Source: Bacteriovoracaceae bacterium
GTDB lineage: Bacteria; Bdellovibrionota; UBA1018
DNA length: 9,019 nt
Direction: 5' to 3'
Assembly (NCBI GenBank): GCA_947446835.1
Contig: CANFHS010000088.1
Location: 1 to 9,019, forward strand
Shown: piece after piece, positions 1-6,066 of the stretch
Position numbering within the stretch: the stretch's first letter is position 1
How the letters are laid out: each line of letters starts with the position of its first letter
Translations under genes and position numbers: made by a program
The notes under the pieces: generated by a model
Databases searched by the model: none
The model's input: only the letters and a program-made list of their open reading frames with translations
What the model was told of the DNA's origin: nothing

Positions 1-997
1 GGACCCGGGCAAAGCGCCCCTTCAACGAGGCCAAGGCCTGCTCGGCCTGGGCCCCGGGAATGGCCAGCAGCAGGCCCCCCGAGGTCTGGGGATCGAGCGT
101 CAGCCAGCGCAGCCAGCCCGCCCCATCGCGCCAGGAGCAGGCATCGCGCGCGTAGTCCTCGTTGGTCTTGTGGGCGCGGTTCAGCATCTCGCCCTCTTCG
201 ATGCAGACCTGGGCCCCCGGCAAGACGGGCAGGCAGTCCAGCTCGACCCGCAGGGAAACCTGGGACGCCCGCGCCAGCTGCAGGCCGTGCCCGGCCAGAC
301 CAAAGCCCGTGACGTCGGTGGCGGCGTGGACGTCGATTCCGTCCAGCAGGCCTTCGGTGCGGTTCAGCTGCTTCATGCTGTCGATGGCGGCCGTGACCCA
401 ATCGGGTTTGGCTTCGCGGAGCTTCAAGGCCGTGGTGAGGGTGCCGGTGCCCAGGCCCTTGGTGAGGATGAGCACATCGCCCGGACGCGCGCCATCGTTG
501 CGCCAGGCCCGCGCCACCTCGACCATCCCGGTCACCGAGAACCCCAGCTTCAAGGTCTCGTCGTCGATCGTGTGTCCGCCGGCCAGGCATGCGCCGGCCT
601 CCTCGATCTTCTGGAGCGCCCCACGCATCAACGGTTCGAGCAGCCCCAAGGGGAGCGTCTGCGCGGGGAACGCCAGGATGGAGAGCGCGGTCAGGGGCTT
701 GCCGCCCATGGCGTACACGTCGCTGATGGCGTTGGCCGCGGCGATGGCGCCAAAGTCGGCGGCGTCATCCACGATGGGGGTAAAGAAATCGAGCGTCTGC
801 ACCAGCGCGCGCCCACCGCCCAGGTCATAAAGGCAAGCGTCGTCCAGGTTCTCGGTGCCCACCAGGAGCTCCGGGGGACGCGCCATGGGCAAGGCGGCCA
901 GGAACTGGCGCAGGGTCCCCGCGGGAAGCTTTGCCGCGCAGCCGCCCTTCTGCACGGTCTCGGTCAGCCGGACGGATTCCAACGCTTTTCGATCCAT
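1..997 (-). CDS. selD: Selenide, water dikinase (selenophosphate synthetase) SelD, 3' end outside window
   Basis: SelD uses ATP and selenide to make selenophosphate, the selenium donor for 2-selenouridine in tRNA and for selenocysteine. I translated 332 codons on the minus strand. E. coli SelD has 347 residues, so probably only a short C-terminal tail is missing. The motifs match the family: catalytic Cys20 in GGCAAK (E. coli GCGCK, Cys17/Lys20), metal/ATP-binding aspartates at D53, D70 and D93 (LDDA, TLDFF, NAISDVYAMGGKP), the LAGGHTID motif, and DPQTSGGLLLAI near the end. The catalytic codon is TGC, so this is a Cys form and not a selenoprotein; the second Cys of E. coli is Ala here. The ATG at 997 is supported by AGAGGA nine bases upstream and by the family-length N-terminus. 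It overlaps the end of mnmH by 34 nt in another frame, which suggests translational coupling. Confidence 0.95.
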   Translation of the reverse strand, partial: MDRKALESVRLTETVQKGGCAAKLPAGTLRQFLAALPMARPPELLVGTENLDDACLYDLGGGRALVQTLDFFTPIVDDAADFGAIAAANAISDVYAMGGKPLTALSILAFPAQTLPLGLLEPLMRGALQKIEEAGACLAGGHTIDDETLKLGFSVTGMVEVARAWRNDGARPGDVLILTKGLGTGTLTTALKLREAKPDWVTAAIDSMKQLNRTEGLLDGIDVHAATDVTGFGLAGHGLQLARASQVSLRVELDCLPVLPGAQVCIEEGEMLNRAHKTNEDYARDACSWRDGAGWLRWLTLDPQTSGGLLLAIPGAQAEQALASLKGRFARV

Positions 998-2067
998 TGA
1001 AGACAGTCCTCTTCGTTGCCCCGGAACGCCACCGGGCGTTTCGCGGATTCCAGGGCAAATCGGTACATCGGATCGTAGTAGTAGCGCAAAAGAAGACTGA
1101 TCCACGACAGGTGAGCTTCGGCATCCACCCGGCCAGGCCGAAACGCCCCATGCAGCCGGGCACTGACCTCCTCGTACCGAAGGCCCCCGAGCTTGCTCCG
1201 GATCCGGGTCAACGCCTCGGAAAACGACTGCAGCACAGCGGCCGGCGAGTGGCCGGCCTGGAGCGCGCCTTCCACGTACATCTCGAAAATGAACCGGGCG
1301 CGCCCTTCCTCCGGAACCTCGAGCAGGACCAACGGCGCCTGACGCAGGCGGTGACGGAGTCCGGAGGGAATGACCACCCCTCCGATGTGGGTGCTTTCGT
1401 CTTCCACCAGGCGGGCCACTCCGGGAGCCCGTAGCAGCTCCAGGCCCACGGCGTTCTCGAAGGTCTGCTGGGAGGGCTGCCTTTGGCCCAGGATGCGGCC
1501 AAAGCTCGAACCCCGATGCCGGGCCAGCCCCTCTAGGTCGATCTTCGGGACCCGGGCCTTCTCCAGGAGCCGGGTCTTGCCCGAGCCCGTCATCCCGGCC
1601 AGCACGAGCACCTCAGGCGGCTGTGCCAGCGCCTTGAGGCACTCGCTCCGCATTCCCTTCGTGCCTTCGCGGACCCGGAAGACGGGAACACCCCGCTCGC
1701 GGATCCATTCGGAGGCGATCCTGGAACGCAGTCCCCCGCGCCAGCAGGTCACCACGACCCCACAACCCGGACTCACCCGTTCCAGCCAGCCCGCCACCCG
1801 CTGCTCGCGCACCGGGCCCACCAGGTCGTAGCCCAGGCGGATGGCCTGCTCCTGGCCGTCGCGCTTGTAGGTCAGGCCGACCTCGTGACGTTCCGGGTCG
1901 GTCAGGATGGGCGCATTGACGAACCCGGGCAGCGCCCCCTGCCGGAACTCGCCTTCCGAGCGGACGTCGAGGCGCGCCTCGGGCAGCGGCTGCCCGTGCC
2001 GGACCCCGAGCAGGGCCTCCAGCGGCTCGATCAGGACTTCATCGGAAGTGGCTGACATCCGGGCCAT
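964..2067 (-). CDS. mnmH: tRNA 2-selenouridine synthase MnmH (SelU/YbbB)
   Basis: MnmH converts 2-thiouridine at the tRNA wobble position to 2-selenouridine, via a geranylated intermediate, using selenophosphate from SelD. The 367-residue product has the family layout. An N-terminal rhodanese domain begins around LDVRSEGEF (33-41) and carries the catalytic Cys108 in CWRGGLRS (E. coli CCARGGQRS, Cys97). A P-loop domain follows with GMTGSGKT at 158-165 and then DLEGLARHRGSSFG. Near the C-terminus is YYYDPMYRF, matching E. coli YYDPMYRY. E. coli YbbB has 364 residues. The frame is open to a TTG at 2094, but ATG at 2067 or 2058 gives a family-like length; I chose 2067, with GGGGA about 10 bases upstream, and 2058 is nearly as good. 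It is the first gene of a minus-strand operon with selD and ends in TGA. Confidence 0.95.
   Translation of the reverse strand: MARMSATSDEVLIEPLEALLGVRHGQPLPEARLDVRSEGEFRQGALPGFVNAPILTDPERHEVGLTYKRDGQEQAIRLGYDLVGPVREQRVAGWLERVSPGCGVVVTCWRGGLRSRIASEWIRERGVPVFRVREGTKGMRSECLKALAQPPEVLVLAGMTGSGKTRLLEKARVPKIDLEGLARHRGSSFGRILGQRQPSQQTFENAVGLELLRAPGVARLVEDESTHIGGVVIPSGLRHRLRQAPLVLLEVPEEGRARFIFEMYVEGALQAGHSPAAVLQSFSEALTRIRSKLGGLRYEEVSARLHGAFRPGRVDAEAHLSWISLLLRYYYDPMYRFALESAKRPVAFRGNEEDCLQWIEKRWNPSG
1007..1012 (-). promoter_or_regulatory. Ribosome binding site of selD inside mnmH
   Basis: The minus strand reads AGAGGA followed by nine bases and then the ATG at 997. The site lies within the last codons of mnmH and fixes the selD start, showing that selD can recruit ribosomes although its start is inside the upstream gene. 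Confidence 0.6.
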
Positions 2068-2186
2068 TTTGCCCGGATCCCCGGCTGGCGGCAAGAACGC
2101 TTTGGGCGCCGGCTTACAAACTTATTACACTGCAAAACGATATTTGCCCTGGATTGCGTTTCGAGATCCGGCCTAGGGTCGCACCC
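2068..2186. promoter_or_regulatory. Divergent intergenic region between mnmH and lipoprotein gene
   Basis: These 119 bases separate two divergent genes and should hold both promoters. The stretch around 2114-2146 is much richer in A and T than its surroundings. On the minus strand TGTAAT (2129-2124) matches the -10 consensus at five of six positions but has no good -35. On the plus strand TAGGGT (2174-2179) ends seven bases before the lipoprotein ATG, as in leaderless promoters, although the AGGG in it could instead be a Shine-Dalgarno sequence. No operator-like palindrome stands out. Confidence 0.4.
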
Positions 2187-2840
2187 ATGAAAAAGACCCA
2201 GCTCATCGTTCCGATGCTCATGACCGCCGCCCTGTCACTCACCGCCTGCAACTCGGCCGGAGGAGGCGACACCTACGGACGGACCGCGTCCGCGGTGGGG
2301 CCCGGCTGTTCCGGAGGCAACGGATCTGTTTGCCTCGGTATCCGCTACATCTCTTACGACGAAGGCAAGGGCCCCATCAGCTCGAAGGAGCAGGCGGCGT
2401 CGGACCTCGAAGGAATCAACCGGATCTGGGCCCAATGCGGAATCCAGTTCGAGATCGACTCGTACGAGGCCGTCAATCCAACCAGCTACGGCCTGGCCTC
2501 GGGCTCCGACGCCCAGAACCAGCTGGACGCCATCCGCAACGCCTTCAACGACGGCCACTCGCTGCTGGTGGTCTACACCGGCTACTGGGGCTCCACCAAG
2601 AACGCCTGGACCTCCATGCCGGGCTCGGCACCTTACGGGGCCGTCCTGGAATCATCGGTGGTGAACTACCCCAATATCGTGGCCCACGAGCTGGGGCACT
2701 ACCTGGGCCTGGACCACGTGGACGACACCGCCAACGTGATGAACGCCCTGATCTACTCCGACTCCAAGGCCCTGGATTCAGGCCAGTGCGATCTGGCCCG
2801 CCAGACGGTGCAGCAAAGCTGGTCCACGGCCCAGCGCTGA
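2187..2840 (+). CDS. Metzincin-like zinc metalloprotease lipoprotein
   Basis: This is a predicted secreted zinc protease anchored by lipid, 217 residues long. The N-terminus has two lysines, a hydrophobic stretch and the lipobox LTAC with Cys21 as the lipidation site. The +2 residue is Asn, not Asp, which by the E. coli rule favours the outer membrane. The catalytic site is HELGHYLGLDH at 167-177 (HExxHxxGxxH: three zinc-binding His and catalytic Glu168), followed by VMN with Met185 as the probable Met-turn, typical of metzincins such as matrixins. Before it lies a single domain (about 50-165) without recognised motifs, and no propeptide cysteine switch is evident. Four further cysteines (41, 49, 84, 201) may form disulfides. 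The frame extends upstream to 2154, but ATG 2187 gives a proper signal peptide. It appears to be a single-gene unit. The substrate is unknown. Confidence 0.8.
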   Translation: MKKTQLIVPMLMTAALSLTACNSAGGGDTYGRTASAVGPGCSGGNGSVCLGIRYISYDEGKGPISSKEQAASDLEGINRIWAQCGIQFEIDSYEAVNPTSYGLASGSDAQNQLDAIRNAFNDGHSLLVVYTGYWGSTKNAWTSMPGSAPYGAVLESSVVNYPNIVAHELGHYLGLDHVDDTANVMNALIYSDSKALDSGQCDLARQTVQQSWSTAQR

Positions 2841-2862
2841 GCTCCGGAGCAGGCCCCGGTTT

Positions 2863-2897
2863 CGGGAGGCGAAGCGGCTTTTTTTCTTCGCCTCCCG
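2863..2897. terminator. 12-bp inverted repeat, possible terminator after the lipoprotein gene
   Basis: CGGGAGGCGAAG (2863-2874) pairs perfectly with CTTCGCCTCCCG (2886-2897), leaving an 11-base loop that contains seven T. The position, 22 bases after the TGA of the lipoprotein gene and before pepA, suits a terminator. The T-run sits in the loop and not after the 3' arm, so it is not a textbook intrinsic terminator; it could also be an mRNA-stabilising hairpin. Confidence 0.5.
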
Positions 2898-2909
2898 GCC
2901 TTCGTCCCT

Positions 2910-2915
2910 TATTGT
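2910..2915 (+). promoter_or_regulatory. Possible -10 element for a leaderless pepA transcript
   Basis: TATTGT ends eight bases before the pepA ATG, and no Shine-Dalgarno sequence is visible in between. The element matches the -10 consensus at four of six positions, and TTCGCC (2887-2892) lies 17 bases upstream as a weak -35. If used, transcription would begin at or within a few bases of the start codon. The support is weak. Confidence 0.25.
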
Positions 2916-2923
2916 TCTGACCC

Positions 2924-4411
2924 ATGTACAAATCTCCGTCCTTTGAAATTTCTTCACTGACCAACAACCGCAGCCAGCTGGCGCTCGTCGCCGCCAAAGG
3001 GCTGGTGTCGCCCGCCCTGCGCAAGCTCGTTCCCCAGTCGCTGCAGGAACACGCCGCGCTCAAGGGCGAAAAAGGCGCCAAACTGGTGCTCCACGGGAAC
3101 ACGGTCACCACCGTGATCATGGGCATCGGCAAGGCCCACGACTTCAACGCCCAGGAAGCCGCCGAATGGGGCGAAAACGCCGGCCATGCCCTGAACCGCG
3201 AGATGGTCACCGAAGTGCAGGTCCTGTTCGCCGAGGAAGCCAAGGACGCCACCACCTGCCTGAACTTCCTCAAGGGCCTGGCGATGGCCAATTACCGGAT
3301 GGATGAGCTCAAGTCGCACGGCGACACCAAGCGCTCGGAGATCCGCAAGGTCGTGATCGCTCCCGGCGGACCGGTCGACAAGAAAGCGATCCAGGAACTC
3401 GGCCCCATCAGCCAGGGCATCGCCTTTGCCCGCACCCTGATCGAACTGCCCCCCGCGCACGCCAATCCGAGCCAGGTGGTGGCCCGCTTCCAGGACGCCG
3501 TGAACCAGGGCCTGATCGAGGTCGAGGTCTGGGACGAAAAGCGCATCAAGAAGGAAGGCATGGGTCTGCTGGAGGCCGTTTCGCGCGGCTCCTCCACTCC
3601 GGCGCGTTTCCTGGTGGCCCGCTACGGCAAGGACATGCCCAAGAACACCCCGAACCTGTTCCTGGTGGGCAAAGGCATCACCTTTGACACCGGCGGCATC
3701 AACCTGAAGGTCGGCTCGTGGATCGACCTGCTGGGCATGAAGAAGGACATGGGCGGCGCTGCCGCCGTGCTGGGCGCCATCCTGGCCGTCTCGCAACTGA
3801 AAGTCGGCGTGCGCGTCACGGCGGTCACTCCGCTGGCCGTCAACGCCATCGACGCCAACGCCGTCCTTCCCGGCGACGTGGTCAAGAGCTACGCCGGCAA
3901 GACGGTCGAGATCATGAACACGGACGCCGAAGGCCGCCTCATCCTGGCCGACGCACTCCACTATGCCGTCAGCCACAAGGCCGACTACATCGTGAACGTG
4001 GCCACGCTGACCGGCGCCTGCATGGTGGCCCTGGGCCATCATCATTCAGGCCTGTTCACCAACAGCGACACGTTCGGCAGCCAGGTGCTTCGGATGACCG
4101 AGCTGGCCGGCGAACCCGCCTGGAAGATGCCCATGTCCAACCGCTACGGCGAAGAGCTCAAGAGCAAGGTGGCCGACATGGCCAACATGGGCAAGTCGCG
4201 CGAAGGCGGCGCCCAGATCGGCGCCAAATTCCTGGAGCGCTTCGTGGAAGGCGTGCCGTGGGTCCACCTCGACATCGCCGGAACCGTGGATCTGGGCGAG
4301 CCCGCTGCCGGTACGGCAGCCCAGCCCGCCGCGGGCCGCATGGTGCACTCGCTGGTGCTCCTGGCCCAGCAGCTGGCCTCGAAGCCGGCTTCGGGCAAGA
4401 AGAAGAGCTGA
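2924..4411 (+). CDS. pepA: Leucyl aminopeptidase (M17 family, PepA-like)
   Basis: This is a cytosolic two-metal exopeptidase that removes N-terminal residues from peptides, chiefly in peptide recycling. The 495-residue length is normal for M17. The N-terminal part (about 1-165) is the variable non-catalytic domain; the C-terminal part is the conserved catalytic domain. All expected residues are present: Lys250 and Asp255 in VGKGITFDTGG, Lys262 in LKVG, Asp275 in KKDMGGAAAV, and Asp334, Glu336 and Arg338 in the signature NTDAEGRL (332-339). These correspond to K270, D275, K282, D293, D352, E354 and R356 of E. coli PepA. A Lys/Ser-rich tail ends the protein. No signal peptide is seen. The start at ATG 2924 has no clear Shine-Dalgarno sequence. 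The gene stands alone on the plus strand, between the 2863-2897 repeat and the strong hairpin at 4426-4460. E. coli PepA also acts in DNA recombination and regulation; nothing here tests that. Confidence 0.95.
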   Translation: MYKSPSFEISSLTNNRSQLALVAAKGLVSPALRKLVPQSLQEHAALKGEKGAKLVLHGNTVTTVIMGIGKAHDFNAQEAAEWGENAGHALNREMVTEVQVLFAEEAKDATTCLNFLKGLAMANYRMDELKSHGDTKRSEIRKVVIAPGGPVDKKAIQELGPISQGIAFARTLIELPPAHANPSQVVARFQDAVNQGLIEVEVWDEKRIKKEGMGLLEAVSRGSSTPARFLVARYGKDMPKNTPNLFLVGKGITFDTGGINLKVGSWIDLLGMKKDMGGAAAVLGAILAVSQLKVGVRVTAVTPLAVNAIDANAVLPGDVVKSYAGKTVEIMNTDAEGRLILADALHYAVSHKADYIVNVATLTGACMVALGHHHSGLFTNSDTFGSQVLRMTELAGEPAWKMPMSNRYGEELKSKVADMANMGKSREGGAQIGAKFLERFVEGVPWVHLDIAGTVDLGEPAAGTAAQPAAGRMVHSLVLLAQQLASKPASGKKKS

Positions 4412-4425
4412 GCCAATATCCGGAA

Positions 4426-4460
4426 AATCCAGGGCCGGGGTTCAGCCCCGGCTCTGGATT
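4426..4460. terminator. Bidirectional terminator between convergent pepA and yciH
   Basis: A 15-bp stem with one G-U wobble pairs 4426-4440 with 4446-4460 around a five-base loop, TTCAG. It starts 15 bases after the pepA stop codon. On the minus strand the 3' arm runs into TTTT (ATTTTCC), making it a better terminator for yciH than for pepA, where no T-run follows. The loop contains the yciH stop codon (4444-4442), so the 5' arm on that strand is the end of the coding region. Confidence 0.8.
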
Positions 4461-4807
4461 CCGCGCTTGGCCAGGAACTCGCGGATCAGCTCGCGCTTTT
4501 CGCCCTGGATCTCGATCACGCCATCGCGCCCGGCCAGGTCATACGTGCCGCCGGAACCACAGCGCTTCTTGAGCTCGGTGGTCAGCTCCTTCAGGAAGAG
4601 CTCTCCCTTGGGCAAGCCGTCAATGACGGTCACCGTCTTGCCACCGCGTCCCTGCTTCTCGATGCGGAGCTTGGCCACGAACTTTGCCCGGGAGGCATCC
4701 ACCTCGGGGGCGCAGCTGCAGTTCACCTTCAGCTCGCGGCACTTGGCGCACTTTTCCTGGAGCTTGGGGTCGGTCGAATAAACCAGCTTTCCTTCATCCT
4801 TGGCCAT
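4442..4807 (-). CDS. yciH: YciH/SUI1-family (eIF1-like) translation factor with N-terminal Cys cluster
   Basis: The 121-residue product belongs to the SUI1/eIF1 family; E. coli YciH (108 residues) has been described as affecting translation initiation and the stress response. The opening KLVYSTD matches E. coli RLVYST. The SUI1 fold is recognised from LRIEKQGRGGKTVTVIDGL, then LTTELKKRCGSGG and the highly conserved DGVIEIQGEKRELI. An N-terminal CxxC (Cys20, Cys23) and CxC (Cys30, Cys32) could bind zinc; the E. coli protein lacks them. ATG 4807 is fixed by GGAGGA five bases upstream and by homology; longer readings upstream are the flavoprotein in another frame. The start overlaps the end of the flavoprotein gene by 14 nt, so the two probably share an mRNA. 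It ends in TGA inside the terminator loop. Confidence 0.9.
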   Translation of the reverse strand: MAKDEGKLVYSTDPKLQEKCAKCRELKVNCSCAPEVDASRAKFVAKLRIEKQGRGGKTVTVIDGLPKGELFLKELTTELKKRCGSGGTYDLAGRDGVIEIQGEKRELIREFLAKRGIQSRG

Positions 4808-4812
4808 GCAGG

Positions 4813-4818
4813 TCCTCC
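4813..4818 (-). promoter_or_regulatory. Strong Shine-Dalgarno sequence of yciH
   Basis: GGAGGA on the minus strand lies five bases before the ATG at 4807 and within the last codons of the flavoprotein gene. It means yciH translation need not depend on ribosomes arriving from the interrupted upstream gene. Confidence 0.75.
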
Positions 4819-5408
4819 AGATACCGCGCGACCGCTTTTCCCGCCATGAATCCCTGCGAGACGCACGCCTGGAGCAGGAACCCTCCGGTCGGCGCGTCCC
4901 AGTCCAGCATTTCTCCCGCCAGCCACACACCCGGCGCCCGCCTCAGCTGGGCCGTGTCGTCGACTTCCATCCAGTGCACCCCGCCGGACGAGGAGATGGC
5001 TTCGTCCAAGGGCTGGCGCTCCAGGAGCTCCAGGCTGAAATTCTTGATTGCGCCCGCCAGACGGGGTGCCTCGCGCTGCAGCTCGCGCGGCAGAAGATGA
5101 AACAGCAGCGCGTGTGCCGCCTGCCCCAGCCCGAGGCGCTTCTGGGCCGCGCGAATCGGCGAAAGCTTTTCCTTCCCGCCCACCAGACGCTCCAGCACCT
5201 GCGCCTCGGTCAGGTCTGGTTTCAGGTCCAGGCGGACGCGCCCTTCAGTGCCGGCAAAATAGATGGGCGTTCCTTCCAGTCCGTACGAAGTCACCACCAG
5301 GTCGCCCGAGCGTTCGCCCCGCGAAGACCCGAGGACCACGTTCTTGATGGGCTGGCCTTCGCACTCCTTGACGAAGGCCTCAGGCCAGGCCACCCGGAAA
5401 CCCACGTT

Positions 5409-5411
5409 CTA
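5409..5411 (-). other. In-frame amber codon inside the flavoprotein gene
   Basis: TAG on the minus strand follows GCC and precedes AACGTG. A single base change from TCG (Ser), CAG (Gln), GAG (Glu), TTG (Leu) or TGG (Trp) would explain it; Ser fits best where relatives often have Ala. The context is not the known CARYYA readthrough motif. Confidence 0.85.
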
Positions 5412-6054
5412 GGCACGGAAAGGATCGAAGCCGCAACCCAGCTTCTTGAAGAGGGTGGGCCAACGCAGTGGTTTTTCGGTGCGCTCCCAGCTGCCGCCGC
5501 CCAGCGCGAAAACGGCCGCATCGAAATCACGGGTTTCGCCCGAAGCGAAGCTGAGCCGAACGCCGCCGTGACGATGCGATTCCACTCCCACGCATTCGGC
5601 CTGGAAAACAAAGCTCGCACCCAGCGACTCCAGCCTGGCCACCCAGGCCTTGAGCAGGGCCGCCGCTTTCATTCCTTCCACGAACCAGCGGCGACTGGTT
5701 CCCTTGAACGTGGGAATGCCCAGCTCCGATTCGATGAAGCGTCGCCAATCCTCCGGCGGAAACGCGGCAAGCAGCGCCTGGAAGCGCTCCAGGGGACCCT
5801 GATAGACGCGCGCGAACTCCTCCACCGGAGCGTCGTAAGTGATGTTCAGGCCCGAGCTGCCCGCCACCAGCAGTTTCCAGCCCGGGCTGCGGCGCTTCTC
5901 GAAGATCACCGGACGAAAGCCCGCCTGCGCCAGCTGGAAAGCGGCCATGAGGCCCGCAGGCCCTGTGCCCACCACGGCCACCGTTCGCGAGGTCTTCTTC
6001 GAGGACATCGCACTCATCCTATCATCCCCCATTGCCGAAGGCTTCCTCCGCCCT

Positions 6055-6060
6055 TACGAT
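6055..6060 (+). promoter_or_regulatory. Possible -10 element for a leaderless transcript
   Basis: TACGAT ends six bases before the ATG at 6067 (TANNNT, four of six to consensus), and no Shine-Dalgarno sequence lies between them. Only 34 bases separate this ATG from the divergent flavoprotein ATG at 6032, so the two promoters would overlap one another's coding starts. Weak support. Confidence 0.25.
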
Positions 6061-6066
6061 GCTCCC

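Larger units (their letters stand above)
4794..6032 (-). pseudogene. TIGR03862/HI0933-like FAD-dependent oxidoreductase, interrupted by in-frame TAG
   Basis: This is a flavoprotein of the NAD(P)/FAD-dependent HI0933/BaiN-like superfamily, closest by memory to TIGR03862; the substrate is unknown. The first half has the dinucleotide-binding motif VAVVGTGPAGLMAA, KLLVAGSSGLNIT and ALGGGSW. The second half has GDLVVTSYGLEG, IYFAG and the C-terminal FAD motif GEMLDWDAPTGGFLLQA. Together they give 413 codons including stops, about the full family length, in a single frame. Codon 208 (5411-5409) is TAG, within DPFRA-stop-NVGFRVAW, where relatives read roughly PLRPANCGFDVAW. So one residue is replaced by stop and nothing is missing or shifted. 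A GTG at 5405 could restart but has no Shine-Dalgarno sequence, and the C-terminal half lacks the FAD-binding N-terminus. Starts at 6032 (GGAGGA 11 bases upstream), 6017 (GGGGGA seven bases upstream) and 6008 are all possible. It could be a recent pseudogene, a sequencing error, or read through. It overlaps yciH by 14 nt. Confidence 0.85.

Noticed and set aside
170..1000. 276-codon plus-strand open frame
   Set aside because: It is antisense to selD, which has all catalytic motifs; its own translation has no recognisable domain.
2154..2186. Upstream extension of the lipoprotein start
   Set aside because: It would place 11 extra residues, including three Arg, before a complete lipoprotein signal peptide.
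2954..4045. 363-codon minus-strand open frame
   Set aside because: It is antisense to pepA, rich in His, Asp and Gly, and shows no domain.
4794..5405. Independent short gene starting at GTG 5405
   Set aside because: There is no Shine-Dalgarno sequence, and the sequence is the C-terminal half of the flavoprotein in the same frame as the first half.
5409..5411. Selenocysteine insertion at the internal stop, given the nearby selD
   Set aside because: The codon is TAG, not TGA, and the equivalent position in relatives is not a catalytic Cys.
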